The notes below the pieces were generated by a model that did no database searches, was not told the DNA's origin, and worked only from the letters and a program-made list of their open reading frames with translations. DNA of 64,000 nt from Marinobacterium lutimaris (GTDB taxonomy: Bacteria > Pseudomonadota > Gammaproteobacteria > Pseudomonadales > Balneatricaceae), in assembly GCF_900108065.1 (NCBI RefSeq), contig NZ_FNVQ01000001.1:1922001-1986000 (forward strand), given 5' to 3'. Shown in pieces: positions 15,811-26,755 of this stretch; positions within the stretch are counted from its first letter, which is position 1, and each line of letters begins with the position of its first letter. Both the position numbers and the translations under genes were made by a program.

Positions 15811-17193
15811 TCAGCCTCCCGAAGCCACCTTCAGCGCTGGCTCGTGGTCCTGTTTCTGGGCATAGATCGAGTGATAGGGCTCGATCTCCTCGTGCTGCGA
15901 CAGTTTCAGGTTCGAGATATCGAACAGCGTCTGCTGGATACCGCGGTACCCGCACCAGACCCGCTGAAAGCCGCCCACGTAGTCATATTGAGGGAAGCCG
16001 GCACGCAGCAGCGGTTTGTGCAGACGGGCGGAGGTTTCCGCCAGGTGACTGTTACCGATCAACAGCTCGGCACGGGCTTCGCGGGCATCGTTTTCCAGAT
16101 CTTCCAGATCGCCGATCTGCACCTCCTCCATGGCCAGCTCCGCAAGCGCAGGCCCCTTGGCCGGTGCTACGGCGGTGACCACCTCGCCGCCCATGCTGAC
16201 CACCAGGTCGTGTAGCGCCAGCAGCAGATCTGGGTCCGCAGCGATCGCAACTCGCAGCTGACCGAGCATAAAGTGAGTATCGAGCATGGCATCCTGCAGT
16301 TGGCTGCGGTGGCGGCGCCAGCGCGAGGGCACCTCGTTGCCGGACAGCTCAGCCAGGGTCATCATCCAGCGATCCACCTGTTTCAGGCTGTGCAGATGAG
16401 GAAATGCGTGATTTTCCACGCCGGTGCGCTGCTGCAGCAGCTCGGCTGCCGCCTGCATGGAGGTACCGATGGTCAACGTCGCCCGGCTTTCGCAGGCGGT
16501 GGCCAGCTCATCCAGGGTGAGGCCACCGGTAGTCAGCGGATTGAACTCCTCGGTGGGCAGATGGCCGTCCAGCGAGGTTGAAAGATCTGGCAGCAGCAGT
16601 GGACGCAGCCCGAAGCTCTCGATGCTGTCGCAGATAAACTCCAGGTCGCCCGGTGTCAGATGAGCACCGCAGATCACGTTCACTTGCTTGTGACGCAGCC
16701 CCGCCCGGGAAGACTCGGGGATCAGCGCCTCGAAGATCGCCTTCATCGCCAGGGCGTAGCCGGTTTCGAAACAGCCACTGAAGTCGGGCGTATTCGCCGC
16801 GACCACAGCGACCTTGTCGAACTCAGGGTACTTGCGCCGGAACTGGCCTATCGCCCCTGTCATGTCACAGCCCTGGGTTTCCGCCAGGCCTGTACTGCAT
16901 AGGCCGATTAGCGCCGGCTTTTGCTTGTCGCTGATCGCACGCAGCGCCTCAACGATATTGTCGTCCGCCCCCATGATCGAGCTGACCTGATCCATCGCAG
17001 TGGTCTGCAAAGGGATCGGCTCACGAAAATGGCGCACGAAAAACACCTTGGCGAAAGCGGTACAGCCCTGGCTGCCATGCATCAGCGGCATGCTGCGGTT
17101 AAAACCGAGATACGCGAGGGCAGCACCCATGGTCTGACTGGCCTTGAGTGGCGCTACCGCCAGTGGCTTTTTGCGCTTATGAATCTTAGCCAT
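15811..17193 (-). CDS. nifN: FeMo-cofactor scaffold subunit NifN
   Basis: A 460-residue NifK homologue that pairs with NifE to form the scaffold on which NifB-co is converted to FeMo-co. The opening [41 protein letters not shown] holds the cluster-binding Cys, and [13 protein letters not shown] is present. Its start overlaps the nifE stop by 8 bases. Length is typical. Confidence 0.97.
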   Translation of the reverse strand: MAKIHKRKKPLAVAPLKASQTMGAALAYLGFNRSMPLMHGSQGCTAFAKVFFVRHFREPIPLQTTAMDQVSSIMGADDNIVEALRAISDKQKPALIGLCSTGLAETQGCDMTGAIGQFRRKYPEFDKVAVVAANTPDFSGCFETGYALAMKAIFEALIPESSRAGLRHKQVNVICGAHLTPGDLEFICDSIESFGLRPLLLPDLSTSLDGHLPTEEFNPLTTGGLTLDELATACESRATLTIGTSMQAAAELLQQRTGVENHAFPHLHSLKQVDRWMMTLAELSGNEVPSRWRRHRSQLQDAMLDTHFMLGQLRVAIAADPDLLLALHDLVVSMGGEVVTAVAPAKGPALAELAMEEVQIGDLEDLENDAREARAELLIGNSHLAETSARLHKPLLRAGFPQYDYVGGFQRVWCGYRGIQQTLFDISNLKLSQHEEIEPYHSIYAQKQDHEPALKVASGG

Positions 17194-18610
17194 GCTTCAC
17201 CTCCGCCAGCTGCAGCGGCTCAATGCTGTCGGAGCGCTCGCCCCAGGGAGCCGGCTCACGTACCGCCTGCCAGATCGGGCTTTCCATGGTCAGCGCCAGC
17301 TGACGCACCAGCTCCAGCATCCCTTGGTAACCGGCGTAGCCGAACTCACGCTCCTGGTTGATATCGAGGAAGGGAATGCGCGCTTTCAATGCGGTGTAGA
17401 GGTTACGACCACCCGCAATCAGGATATCGGCCTTGTAGTCGTGGACGATCTGGATCAGCTCCTTGGCGCCGCCCTCCTCGATCATCTTGGTGTCGTCACC
17501 CATGAGTTCGCGGATACGCGCCTTGTCCTCTTCGGTGGACTTCTTGGTGCCGGTGGCGACCACTTTCATACCCAGATCCTGCAGCGCCGAGATCACCGAC
17601 CAGGACTTCACACCGCCGGTATAAAGCAGTACACGTTTACCCTCGAGACGCTCACGCCAGGGCTCCAGCGCGGCGCGGATGCGCTTTTCTTCCCTCTCGA
17701 TCAGTGCTTCGGTGCGCTCGGTCAGATCTGGATCGTTGATCGCTTTGGCAAAGTCGCGCAACGCCTGGGAGGTATCGGTGATGCCGTAGAAGCTACCCTC
17801 AAACCAGGGTACGCCGTACTTGTCTTCCATCTTGCGAGCCACGTTCAGCATCGCCTTGGAACAGACCATCATGGTCACTTCCGCCCGGTGCATGGTCTGC
17901 ACCTCGCGGAAGCGGGCATCGCCAGACAGGGTGCAGAGCACGCGGATGCCCAGTTCATCGAGCAGCGGCAGCACATGCCAGAACTCACCGGCGATGTTGT
18001 ACTCACCGACCAGATTCACGTCATGCACCTTGATACCTTCGCGGCGGCCCGCCTCGGGGACCGGGTCCGGTTCACGGGTGCCGATCACATGCTTGAACAT
18101 CGCCTCACCGGCGATACGGTTACCCAGGTTCTTGGTGCCATAGAAACCGGCGCCATCCACGGGTACCACCGGCGTACCCCAGCGCTCGGTGGCAGCCTTG
18201 CAGACCGCATCCACATCGTCACCAATCAGCGCAGGGACACAGGTGTTGTAAACAAATATGGCCGAGGGGTTATAACCGTCGATCGCCTGCTTGATCGAAT
18301 GAAACAGACGCTTCTCGCCCCGTCCCATGATCACGTCCTGCTCGGTCAGGTCCGTGGTCATACCGATACGATAGAGTGTCGGACCACTGGAGCGGGTGCC
18401 GCGGTTATCCCAGGAGCTGCCGGCACAGGCGATGGGGCCGTGAACGATATGCGCCACATCGGCGATCGGCAGCAGCGCGATCTGCGCACCATCGAAAGCA
18501 CAACCACCGGCAGACGCACCAGGCTTGGGTTTAGCGCAACCGGACTTCTCTTTCTTGTTATGCTCGCAGGCTGGTTCGTCCAGCAGCTCGGCAATATCCT
18601 TGGCTTTCAT
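17186..18610 (-). CDS. nifE: FeMo-cofactor scaffold subunit NifE
   Basis: A 474-residue NifD homologue. The N-terminal [39 protein letters not shown] contains the Cys residues that bind the permanent [4Fe-4S] cluster. Conserved [16 protein letters not shown] and [21 protein letters not shown] follow. With NifN it forms the NifEN scaffold. It is the first gene of a ten-gene minus-strand operon and has a perfect sigma-54 promoter at 18688 and a NifA site at 18745. Confidence 0.97.
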   Translation of the reverse strand: MKAKDIAELLDEPACEHNKKEKSGCAKPKPGASAGGCAFDGAQIALLPIADVAHIVHGPIACAGSSWDNRGTRSSGPTLYRIGMTTDLTEQDVIMGRGEKRLFHSIKQAIDGYNPSAIFVYNTCVPALIGDDVDAVCKAATERWGTPVVPVDGAGFYGTKNLGNRIAGEAMFKHVIGTREPDPVPEAGRREGIKVHDVNLVGEYNIAGEFWHVLPLLDELGIRVLCTLSGDARFREVQTMHRAEVTMMVCSKAMLNVARKMEDKYGVPWFEGSFYGITDTSQALRDFAKAINDPDLTERTEALIEREEKRIRAALEPWRERLEGKRVLLYTGGVKSWSVISALQDLGMKVVATGTKKSTEEDKARIRELMGDDTKMIEEGGAKELIQIVHDYKADILIAGGRNLYTALKARIPFLDINQEREFGYAGYQGMLELVRQLALTMESPIWQAVREPAPWGERSDSIEPLQLAEVKHG

Positions 18611-18687
18611 GGCACCCTCCGGTTACACGGTGTTGATGGCTTTCAGACACAGCAAAAGCATCTGTCAGTCATGGTCATCAAACCTGT

Positions 18688-18703
18688 TGCAACCGATATG
18701 CCA
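18688..18703 (-). promoter_or_regulatory. sigma-54 (-24/-12) promoter of the nifE operon
   Basis: Minus-strand TGGCATATCGGTTGCA: -24 GG and -12 GC with the invariant 10-base gap, only one base off TGGCAC. It lies about 78 bases before the nifE start codon. Confidence 0.88.
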
Positions 18704-18744
18704 CGGATAAGCCATTGATTTGATAGTGTCTTGTAGGCCTTCGA

Positions 18745-18760
18745 TGTTACAAAGCCGACA
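18745..18760 (-). promoter_or_regulatory. NifA upstream activator site for nifE
   Basis: TGT-N10-ACA (TGTTACAAAGCCGACA on the plus strand) 41 bases upstream of the -24 element. This is closer than usual, but the motif is exact. Confidence 0.6.
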
Positions 18761-18961
18761 AAGCAGCAGCACAATCTCCGCTTACTGACATCCCGCTGTC
18801 ATCCTCGTGTCTCCCGGCTCAGGCAGTTCGACGCATCCCCCCTCCTCTGCCAGCGCCAGCCAGAGCTGACGCCCGTCACGCCAGGTGCTGAATTTCTTTT
18901 ATTGGTCAGACGGGCACCGTACACTCCGATGTATCCCCTCACCCATAAAAAGGATTTGCCG

Positions 18962-19909
18962 ATGGAAATCGTTGAGTTTCTGCTGAACAACCTGTTTACG
19001 GTACCGGTGGCGCTGCTGGTCTTTGCCCTGATACTGCTTAAGTCATCGATCATTTTCGTGCCACAAAACCGGGCTTTCATGATCGAGCGTTTCGGCAAAT
19101 ACCGGGCGACCAAAGAGGCAGGCCTTAACTTCCTGCTGCCCTTTATAGATCGTGTTGCGGCGGACCGTTCGTTGAAAGAGCAGGCTGTCGACGTACCCCA
19201 GCAGGGAGCCATCACCAAGGACAACATCTCGCTGCACGTTGACGGCGTGCTCTACTTCCGCGTGCTCGACCCCTACAAGGCCACCTATGGCGTGGACGAC
19301 TACGTGTTTGCGGTGACCCAGCTATCCCAGACCACCATGCGTTCCGAGCTCGGCAAGATGGAGCTGGATAAAACCTTCGAAGAGCGCGATGCGCTGAATA
19401 CCAATATCGTCACCTCGATCAACGAGGCTGCGGGCCCTTGGGGTATCCAGGTACTGCGTTATGAGATCAAGGACATCATTCCGCCCCAGTCCGTTATGGA
19501 AGCGATGGAGGCGCAGATGAAGGCGGAGCGAGTGAAGCGTGCTCAGATTCTCGAGTCCGAAGGCGACCGCCAGGCAGCGATCAACCGTGCCGAAGGTCAG
19601 AAACAGGCGATCGTTCTCGCAGCCGAAGCCGACAAGGCCGAGAAAGTCCTGCATGCAGAAGGTGAAGCGAAAGCGATCATAGCCGTGGCCGATGCTCAGG
19701 CGCAGGCCCTGAAAACCGTGGGTGAACAGGCCAACACGGAAGAGGGTCAGAAGGCGATCCAGCTGGATCTGGCCACCAAGGCGATCGAAGCCAAACATGC
19801 GATCGCCAAGGAATCCTCCATGGTCATTCTGCCGGATAATGCCACCGATGCCAGCTCGCTGGTGGCCCAGGCGACATCCATCATCAATCAGATCAACAAG
19901 AGTTCCTGA
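18962..19909 (+). CDS. SPFH/stomatin-family membrane protein (QmcA-like)
   Basis: A 315-residue SPFH protein: one N-terminal transmembrane helix (about residues 13-33), then an SPFH core with IIFVPQNRAFMIERFGKYRATKEAGLNFLLPFIDRV, KDNISLHVDGVLYFRVLDP, and a long Ala/Glu-rich coiled coil (ESEGDRQAAINRAEGQKQAIV...) near residues 190-260. These proteins oligomerise in ring or cage form at the inner membrane and act with NfeD partners in membrane organisation or protease control. ATG at 18962 has AAGGA upstream. The next gene (nfeD-like) overlaps its stop by one base. Its presence between two nif operons, on the opposite strand, is unusual. Confidence 0.92.
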   Translation: MEIVEFLLNNLFTVPVALLVFALILLKSSIIFVPQNRAFMIERFGKYRATKEAGLNFLLPFIDRVAADRSLKEQAVDVPQQGAITKDNISLHVDGVLYFRVLDPYKATYGVDDYVFAVTQLSQTTMRSELGKMELDKTFEERDALNTNIVTSINEAAGPWGIQVLRYEIKDIIPPQSVMEAMEAQMKAERVKRAQILESEGDRQAAINRAEGQKQAIVLAAEADKAEKVLHAEGEAKAIIAVADAQAQALKTVGEQANTEEGQKAIQLDLATKAIEAKHAIAKESSMVILPDNATDASSLVAQATSIINQINKSS

Positions 19910-20376
19910 TGGAGTTTTTAGCCTCTTACCTGATTGAAGCCCTGGCGGTACTGGGTATCGCGCTGCTGGCGATAGAGGTCTGGGTGCTCGGTGTCAGCAC
20001 CCTGGTACTGCTGTTCGCCGGGATCGCTCTGCTGCTCACCTCGCTGTCGATGTATGTCGGCTGGATTCCCGATACCTGGCAGTGGGCCCTGATTGCGACC
20101 ACCGGTTTTACGGTGGTGACCGGCCTGATTCTCTGGCCGATTTTCAAACGCATTCAGCGCACATCTGCCTCGGACCACAAAGCGGTTAAAAGCGACCTGA
20201 TCGGACACAGCTTTTATCTGCCGGAGGATACTTCGCTGCAACAACCGACGACTTACCGTTTCTCCGGGGTCAACTGGAAACTGATCAGTCAGGAAACGCT
20301 GACCAAGGGGACGCTGGTTGAGGTAGTGGATCTGCAGGTTGGCGAGCTGTTTATCCGGGCGAAACAGCAGGATTGA
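19909..20376 (+). CDS. NfeD-like membrane protein
   Basis: A 155-residue protein with two or three N-terminal transmembrane helices (about residues 8-28, 30-50 and 62-82) and a C-terminal OB-fold (SDLIGHSFYLPED..., LISQETLTKGTLVEVVDLQVGELFIRA). This is the short NfeD1b-type partner of stomatin-like proteins. Its ATG overlaps the TGA of the SPFH gene, so the two are coupled. The proteolytic domain of long NfeD proteins is absent. Confidence 0.9.
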   Translation: MEFLASYLIEALAVLGIALLAIEVWVLGVSTLVLLFAGIALLLTSLSMYVGWIPDTWQWALIATTGFTVVTGLILWPIFKRIQRTSASDHKAVKSDLIGHSFYLPEDTSLQQPTTYRFSGVNWKLISQETLTKGTLVEVVDLQVGELFIRAKQQD

Positions 20377-20429
20377 TTGAACAGACACTTCTCCCCCTTC
20401 AGGTTTGAAGTTTTTAAAGAACTAACAGC

Positions 20430-20457
20430 AAAGAGCCCGCAGGCAAGCGGGCTCTTT
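20430..20457. terminator. bidirectional terminator between nfeD-like gene and lrv
   Basis: A perfect 11-bp stem (AAAGAGCCCGC/GCGGGCTCTTT) with a 6-base loop, directly after the lrv stop on the minus strand and about 55 bases after the NfeD stop on the plus strand. The A-rich left arm gives T-rich sequence to minus-strand transcripts. It separates two convergent operons. Confidence 0.85.
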
Positions 20458-21200
20458 CAGGTTTTGGGGCCAAGCCTGGAGCTGACCAGGTCTCTGACCT
20501 CAGGGTCAGGGTCATCACGTAGATCTTCCAGTGCCTCCAGCGGCGCATCCAGGGCCGCTGCCAACCTGACGGTCCAGTCATCATCTTTGAGCATCGGCAC
20601 CACCGCATCGCCTTCAAGCCTGTCGGCAACGATTCGGCGAATCTCCGCTTCGGGGTCGTGCATCATCAACCCCAGACTGACCTCGGGCAGACGTCTCGCC
20701 ACCAGTTTTCGCACCTGCCGGTCCGGGTCACGGATCATACGGAATAAACGTCCCTGGGGCAGGCGCTGGGTGACATAGGCACGCACCAGATAATCTGGAT
20801 CTTCGGCCAGCTTTTCCAGGTGCTCTACCGGAATGCGGTCAGCGACGGTGATGCGTACTTCGCGGTCGTCGTCATCAACCAGGGCCAGCAGTTTTTCACG
20901 CGGCAGGCGGTATGCCACGGCGCGGCGCACCGCTTCATCCGGATCCAGAATCAGCTTGTCGAGCGCATCCAGCGGTGCGTAGCGAACGGCGATGGCGCGA
21001 CGCTCCCAGAAGGAGTCCTGCAGGTAGTAGATCGCAAGATGCGGATTTACCCGCAGGAAACGGTCGATCTGGCGACCGCTGTGGGCGGCGATACAGACAT
21101 CGCCGGGCACACAGCGGCCGGTCAGCAGCAGCTCGGCCTTGAAGCGACAAAAACGGCAATCCGCAACGGGGGTCAGATCGCCGTCCTGCTCAGTCGTCAT
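20457..21200 (-). CDS. LRV (leucine-rich repeat variant) Fe-S protein
   Basis: A 247-residue protein homologous to the Azotobacter vinelandii LRV protein encoded behind nifY. The N-terminus carries a four-Cys cluster (DCRFCRFKAELLLTGRCVPGDVCIA) expected to bind [4Fe-4S]. The rest is a series of about eight 24-residue all-helical repeats with the pattern 'L..D.D..VR..VA.RLP...L..L..D'. Function is unknown. The ATG at 21200 overlaps the end of the DUF6129 gene. It is the last gene of the nifH operon. Confidence 0.9.
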   Translation of the reverse strand: MTTEQDGDLTPVADCRFCRFKAELLLTGRCVPGDVCIAAHSGRQIDRFLRVNPHLAIYYLQDSFWERRAIAVRYAPLDALDKLILDPDEAVRRAVAYRLPREKLLALVDDDDREVRITVADRIPVEHLEKLAEDPDYLVRAYVTQRLPQGRLFRMIRDPDRQVRKLVARRLPEVSLGLMMHDPEAEIRRIVADRLEGDAVVPMLKDDDWTVRLAAALDAPLEALEDLRDDPDPEVRDLVSSRLGPKT

Positions 21201-21465
21201 CCGCAATCACCTCCGCCAGCACCACGCCTGACGCGTTCTCCGCATCGTTGGAGAGCTTTGAACAGTGGTCACTGGAGTTCACCAGATAGAGATTGAAGCT
21301 GTCGTACTCTTTCCAGGGCTTGGCGGTGGCGCCGATATCGTCTTCAAAGCACCAGGTGAAATGGTAATCGGGGTATTTGATCCGCAGATCGGCGATCAGC
21401 GTCTCACACAACACCTGGGATGTTGCGAACTCGGCGATTTCATTGAGAGTCGTTTCGGTGATCAT
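21190..21465 (-). CDS. small nif-cluster protein (DUF6129 type)
   Basis: A 91-residue acidic protein (MITETTLNEIAEFATSQVLC...), without membrane segments, matching the small open reading frame found between nifY and lrv in Azotobacter and Pseudomonas nif clusters. It contains YHFTWCFEDDIGATAKPWKEYDS and ends EVIADDD. Function is unknown. It overlaps both neighbours (nifY stop and lrv start), showing tight coupling in the nifH operon. Confidence 0.85.
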   Translation of the reverse strand: MITETTLNEIAEFATSQVLCETLIADLRIKYPDYHFTWCFEDDIGATAKPWKEYDSFNLYLVNSSDHCSKLSNDAENASGVVLAEVIADDD

Positions 21466-22178
21466 GCGAACTCCTCCTCATCCTGGCGGAAACGGATACG
21501 CTCTTCGGCATCGACACCCATCACTTTCGCCAGCCAGGGCGGCGGATTGGTGCCGATAACAGCTTTGAGCTCTTCCATAAGTTCCGATGCCTCACCACCA
21601 TTAGGCAGCTTCACCGGATGCAAACCGGCGCGCACTACTTTCGCCGCGGCGGGTCCGCCAATCGACACGGTGTAGAGCAACTGACAGTCTTCGATCAGAC
21701 CGGCGCGATAGATGTTCTTATCCTCTTCATCCGGGGTCTGTCCGGCGCTGCGGATATCTATCAGTCGCACCTCTGAATCCGACACCTGATAGACCAGAAA
21801 GCGCGCACAGGAGCCGAAATGACCGTCGATGCGGGTGTCGTGGTTGGAGGCGCAGGCGATACGGATAGAACCCGGCATATCGCCCTCGGCGTAGGCCTGG
21901 GTTTGCGGCAGTGACTCTTCACTGGCCTCCATGTTAACGCCGATACCCTTGAGCAGGTTCAGCGCCGCCTTGAGGTGTTCATTATCGATCTCGGCCAGCT
22001 CTTCATTGGCCGCGGCCTTGAGCTTGGCGACTTTGAGCCGCCCCAGCTTGGTCGGTGTGATCGGCAGACCCAGCGCTGAGACCAGCACGGTCATCAGGCG
22101 TTTCGGGTCTGTATCGGGAAGCGCCCGGGCGGCAAGCCCGATACGCAGAGCAACTTCGGGGGAAAGTTTATCTGCCAT
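21462..22178 (-). CDS. nifY: nitrogenase maturation protein NifY
   Basis: A 238-residue protein with an N-terminal helical NafY/NifY domain (LSPEVALRIGLAARALPDTD..., LGLPITPTKLGRLKVAKLK) and a C-terminal NifX-like cofactor-binding domain (IRIACASNHDTRIDGHFGSCARFLVYQV, with the conserved HFGSC). It binds apo-dinitrogenase and helps insert FeMo-co. The C-terminal PPPWLAKVMG parallels PSSWLAKAIQ of NifX at 15336. Position behind nifT is canonical. Confidence 0.92.
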   Translation of the reverse strand: MADKLSPEVALRIGLAARALPDTDPKRLMTVLVSALGLPITPTKLGRLKVAKLKAAANEELAEIDNEHLKAALNLLKGIGVNMEASEESLPQTQAYAEGDMPGSIRIACASNHDTRIDGHFGSCARFLVYQVSDSEVRLIDIRSAGQTPDEEDKNIYRAGLIEDCQLLYTVSIGGPAAAKVVRAGLHPVKLPNGGEASELMEELKAVIGTNPPPWLAKVMGVDAEERIRFRQDEEEFA

Positions 22179-22192
22179 GGCACTGTCCTCGG

Positions 22193-22402
22193 TTAACCGC
22201 GCTTGGCGCGCAGGGTAATCGGCAGCTTGGGGGGCGCATCCAGCGGATCGATGTAGTAGCGGGTACCGTCGGTCAGCTCGATGGTGCCGCCCCAGCTGTC
22301 ATCTGAAGTGAATTCGATGGAAGAGATCTCATCTTCCTGGTCCTTCTTGGCAACGTACAAGGTCATTTTGCCTTCGTTCTGGCGGATCATTACGTTTGGC
22401 AT
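22193..22402 (-). CDS. nifT: NifT/FixU protein
   Basis: A 69-residue NifT: MPNVMIRQNEGKMTLYVAKKD, with SWGGTIELTDGTRYYIDPLDAPPKLPITLRAKR matching the family block. Function is unknown and it is dispensable where tested in other diazotrophs. It lies between nifK and nifY, after a strong hairpin. Confidence 0.93.
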   Translation of the reverse strand: MPNVMIRQNEGKMTLYVAKKDQEDEISSIEFTSDDSWGGTIELTDGTRYYIDPLDAPPKLPITLRAKRG

Positions 22403-22460
22403 GGCCTGTTCCTCTAGTAGGTGGAGAGCCTCTAGGTGGAGAAACTCTGGACGGAGAAAG

Positions 22461-22484
22461 AACCGGGGCTTACCAGCCCCGGTT
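22461..22484 (-). other. strong hairpin between nifK and nifT
   Basis: A perfect 10-bp stem (AACCGGGGCT/AGCCCCGGTT) with a 4-base loop, followed on the minus strand by a T-rich but interrupted tract (CTTTCTCC). It may be a leaky terminator or a 3'-end stabiliser that keeps nifHDK mRNA more abundant than nifTY and later genes. Nearby bases (22417-22460) repeat a GGTGGAGA-type element. Confidence 0.7.
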
Positions 22485-22511
22485 CGATTCCGATCAACTC
22501 GACAGCTTCGA

Positions 22512-24083
22512 TTAACGAACCAGGTCGTAGTTGAAGTCGGTGGTCTGCATGCCGCGCGTTTCGTCGTCGAGACGATCCAAGACAGCGTTGACGATGGTGG
22601 TCAGCATCTGCATGGCGCCTTCGTAGCCGAGGGTAGTCTGGCGATGCAGGTGGTGACGGTCGAAGATCGGGAATCCAAGACGGATAAGCGGTACTTCGAA
22701 CTCTTTACCCTTGTACAGGGTGTCACGGGAGATCTCTTTACCGTATGAGTTACCGATCAGGAAGTCCGGCTTCTTGGTAAAGCACAGGGAACGCATGTGC
22801 CACAGGTCTTTACCGATATGAACTTCGCTGTCAGCACCGTACGGAGAAGAAGCCAGGATCGCTTCCATCTCTTTCTTCCAGCGCTTGTTGGCGTGGTGGC
22901 AGAGAACGTGGATCGGCTCACCACCCAGCTCCATCAGGAACTTGGTCAGGCCCATGACGAAGTCAGCATCACCGTAGAGGGCGAATTTCTTGCCGTGCAG
23001 CCAGGTGTGGGAGTCGGTCATCATATCGACCAGACGGCCACGCTCAAGCTCCAGTGCAGCACCCACCGGCTTGCCGGTGATTTCGGAGACTTTCATCAGG
23101 AACTCGTCGGTGTACTCCAGACCCATCGGGATCTTCAGCTTCGGCACTTCGTGTTTCCAGGTGTTCTTGACGAACTTCTCGGTTTTCACGAGCTGCCAGG
23201 GCTGCAGCATGATGGTGTTCAGAGCATTCGGCGCGTCCTTGATTTCGTCCATGGTAGTGCCGCCTTCATACATGCGGAACTGGCCATCAGCCGGAGTATC
23301 AAGCACTTCTGAAGGATCAGACAGCAGGGTCGCATCGACACCCATGTCAGCCATCATGCGCTTCATGACGCGGAAGTTACCCAGGTAGGTTTCGAAGCCC
23401 GGCACCAGGTTCAGCTTGCCGCTCTTACCCACTTCCTTGTCTTCCATGAAGTTCAGGGTGAAGTAACGGGCGATACCTTCGAACATGTTGTCCCAGCCAG
23501 TGGTGTGGCTGCCGACGAAGCTCGGGGTATGCGCGAACGGAACCGGGTAGTCCTGATCGATGTGGCCTTCTTTCTTGGCGTTGCCGATGAAGGCGTTCAG
23601 GTCGTCACCGATAACCTCGGCCATACAGGTGGTGGAAACAGCGATCATTGCCGGCTTGTACAGCGCCTTGGCGTTTTCCAGGCCGTCGAACATGTTCTTC
23701 TGACCACCGAATACTGCCGCATCTTCGGTCATGGAGTCGGATACACAGGATACCGGCTCTTTAAAATGACGGTTGAAGTAGGTACGGAAGTAAGCGACAC
23801 AACCCTGGGAACCGTGTACGTATGGCAGAGTCTTTTCAAAACCCAATGCGCAGAGTACAGAACCGAGCGGCTGACAGGCCTTCGCCGGGTTCACGGTCAG
23901 CGCTTCGCGCTGGAAATTCAGTTCCTGATATTCTTCAGTGGTCGTCCACTGGAACACTTCGTCGATCTTGGCCTGCGGATGTTTCTCTTCGAAATCATCG
24001 CGCTTTTTAGCCAGCATATCCTGGTATTCGTCTTCGAGGAAAAGCGGATAGCTCGGCTTGATATTGTCAACTGACTGACTCAT
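22512..24083 (-). CDS. nifK: MoFe nitrogenase beta subunit NifK
   Basis: A 523-residue beta subunit. P-cluster cysteines are at the A. vinelandii positions: C70 (NPAKACQPLG) and C95 (YVHGSQGC), with the third in VSTTCMAEVIGDD. The N-terminal 60 residues are the long extension typical of Mo-type NifK. It forms the alpha2-beta2 dinitrogenase with NifD. It is about 95 bases after nifD. Confidence 0.98.
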   Translation of the reverse strand: MSQSVDNIKPSYPLFLEDEYQDMLAKKRDDFEEKHPQAKIDEVFQWTTTEEYQELNFQREALTVNPAKACQPLGSVLCALGFEKTLPYVHGSQGCVAYFRTYFNRHFKEPVSCVSDSMTEDAAVFGGQKNMFDGLENAKALYKPAMIAVSTTCMAEVIGDDLNAFIGNAKKEGHIDQDYPVPFAHTPSFVGSHTTGWDNMFEGIARYFTLNFMEDKEVGKSGKLNLVPGFETYLGNFRVMKRMMADMGVDATLLSDPSEVLDTPADGQFRMYEGGTTMDEIKDAPNALNTIMLQPWQLVKTEKFVKNTWKHEVPKLKIPMGLEYTDEFLMKVSEITGKPVGAALELERGRLVDMMTDSHTWLHGKKFALYGDADFVMGLTKFLMELGGEPIHVLCHHANKRWKKEMEAILASSPYGADSEVHIGKDLWHMRSLCFTKKPDFLIGNSYGKEISRDTLYKGKEFEVPLIRLGFPIFDRHHLHRQTTLGYEGAMQMLTTIVNAVLDRLDDETRGMQTTDFNYDLVR

Positions 24084-24178
24084 TTCAATCTCTCCTCCCG
24101 CGCCACTAATCTGTGAACTGACGGGTCAAAGTGGGTAGTTGGGGTTCACGGCCAGAGGCCGCGAACCTTTCAGCCAAT

Positions 24179-25660
24179 TCAGGCGCTGGCAGCAACGGCA
24201 GAATCTTCAGCCGCATCTGCTTTCCAGGGAGCCTGAAGCTTTTTCCAGCAGGGGTTGTTCAGGGTCATGTCCATATCACGGGCGAAGATCGCGAAACCGT
24301 CGTAACCGTGGTAAGGGCCTGAGTAGTCCCAGCTGTGCATCTGACGGAAAGGGATACCCATCTTCTGAAAGATGAATTTCTCTTTGATACCAGAGCCGAT
24401 CAGGTCGGGCTTAACTTTCTTAACGAACTCTTCGAACTCGTAGCCGGTCACATCATCGTAAAGCAGGGTAGCGTTACCCATTTCCTTGATGGTGCGATCG
24501 TAGTCGTCGTTGTGCGCGAACTCGTAGCCGGTACCAACCACTTCCATACCCAGATCTTCATAGGCACCGATCACGTGACGCGGGCGCAGACCGCCGACGT
24601 ACAGCATGACGCGCTTGCCTTCGAGACGCGGGCGGAACTTGTCGATAACAGCCTGGTACTCGAGCTTGTACTTGGCGATAACCTCTTCCGCTTTCTTCTG
24701 GATAGACTCGTCGAAGTGGGAAGCGATTTTGCGCAGGGACTCGTCGGTTTTGGTCGGACCGAAGAAGTTGTATTCAACCCAGGGAATACCGTACTTCTCT
24801 TCCATGTGACGAGAGATGTAGTTCATGGAGCGATAGCAGTGAACCAGGTTCAGCTTGACCTTCGGAGTCAGCTCCATCTCGGCGATGGTGCCGTCACCGG
24901 ACCACTGAGCCACAACGCGCAGACCCATCTCTTCCAGCAGGATGCGGGAAGACCAGGCGTCACCACCGATGTTGTAGTCACCGATGATCGCTACGTCGTA
25001 CGGAGTGGTTTCAAAGCTGTTGTCGTCGTCACGCTTGTCCAGAGCCCAGTCACGAACAGCGTCGTTCGCGATGTGGTGACCCAGGGACTGAGACACGCCA
25101 CGGAAGCCTTCACAGCGAACCGGAACAACGGTCTTGCCGGTGTCTCTGGTCGCTTTTTTGGCAACGGCTTCGATGTCGTCACCGATCAGACCGATCGGGC
25201 ACTCGGACTGGATGGAAACACCTTTGTTCAGCGGGAACAGGGTTTCGACTTCTTCCAGCAGTTTGGCCAGCTTCTTATCGCCGCCGAATACAATGTCCTT
25301 CTCCTGGAAATCAGAGGTGAAGTTCATGGTAACGAAGGCGTTGATGCCGGTGGTGCCGATGTAGTAGTTACGACGGCCGTTACGGGAGTACTGACCGCAG
25401 CCAACCGGACCGTGAGAGATGTGAATCATGTCCTTGATAGGACCCCAGACCACACCCTTGGAACCCGCGTATGCGCAACCACGAATGGTCATCACACCCG
25501 GCAGGGATTTCTTGTTAGAAGTGATGCACTTCTTGGACTGTTCTACAGACTGATCGTTGGTAGCCAGGTGCTTGGCGCGATCTTTCTTGGCTTTTGCAGG
25601 ATAGACTTCGAGCACTTCATTGATGAGCGCATCGGTCTCTTCACGTGACATGACAGACAT
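24179..25660 (-). CDS. nifD: MoFe nitrogenase alpha subunit NifD
   Basis: A 493-residue alpha subunit. P-cluster cysteines C62 (TIRGCAYAG) and C88 ([11 protein letters not shown]) are in register with A. vinelandii, the third lies in [11 protein letters not shown], and the FeMo-co ligands appear as HCYRSMNYI (Cys) and [14 protein letters not shown] (His). [18 protein letters not shown] is conserved. Sequence type is molybdenum, not vanadium or iron-only. It follows nifH after a 130-base spacer with a hairpin. Confidence 0.98.
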   Translation of the reverse strand: MSVMSREETDALINEVLEVYPAKAKKDRAKHLATNDQSVEQSKKCITSNKKSLPGVMTIRGCAYAGSKGVVWGPIKDMIHISHGPVGCGQYSRNGRRNYYIGTTGINAFVTMNFTSDFQEKDIVFGGDKKLAKLLEEVETLFPLNKGVSIQSECPIGLIGDDIEAVAKKATRDTGKTVVPVRCEGFRGVSQSLGHHIANDAVRDWALDKRDDDNSFETTPYDVAIIGDYNIGGDAWSSRILLEEMGLRVVAQWSGDGTIAEMELTPKVKLNLVHCYRSMNYISRHMEEKYGIPWVEYNFFGPTKTDESLRKIASHFDESIQKKAEEVIAKYKLEYQAVIDKFRPRLEGKRVMLYVGGLRPRHVIGAYEDLGMEVVGTGYEFAHNDDYDRTIKEMGNATLLYDDVTGYEFEEFVKKVKPDLIGSGIKEKFIFQKMGIPFRQMHSWDYSGPYHGYDGFAIFARDMDMTLNNPCWKKLQAPWKADAAEDSAVAASA

Positions 25661-25734
25661 GACCTGTCTCCTTTACATGTTGGGTTGCGAACAGAGGCTA
25701 ATCTGCCCCATGCTCGTCCTCGGAGCGGGCAGCC

Positions 25735-25749
25735 CCCGGAAATACCGGG
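25735..25749 (-). other. hairpin in the nifH-nifD spacer
   Basis: A 5-bp GC stem (CCCGG/CCGGG) with an AAATA loop inside the 130-base nifH-nifD gap. Hairpins at this site are common in nif operons and are thought to raise nifH mRNA over nifDK. There is no T-tract. Confidence 0.5.
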
Positions 25750-25790
25750 AGGCCCCCCGTCCTGCCGACAACTTGCAATACCAGACCGAA

Positions 25791-26714
<924 letters not shown>

Positions 26715-26755
26715 TTACTGAGTCGCCTCGGCCTTCGTAACTTCCCGCTAGTCGT

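Noticed and set aside
17192-18718. 508-codon plus-strand open frame opposite nifE
   Set aside because: It is a mirror of the GC-rich nifE frame with no recognisable domain.
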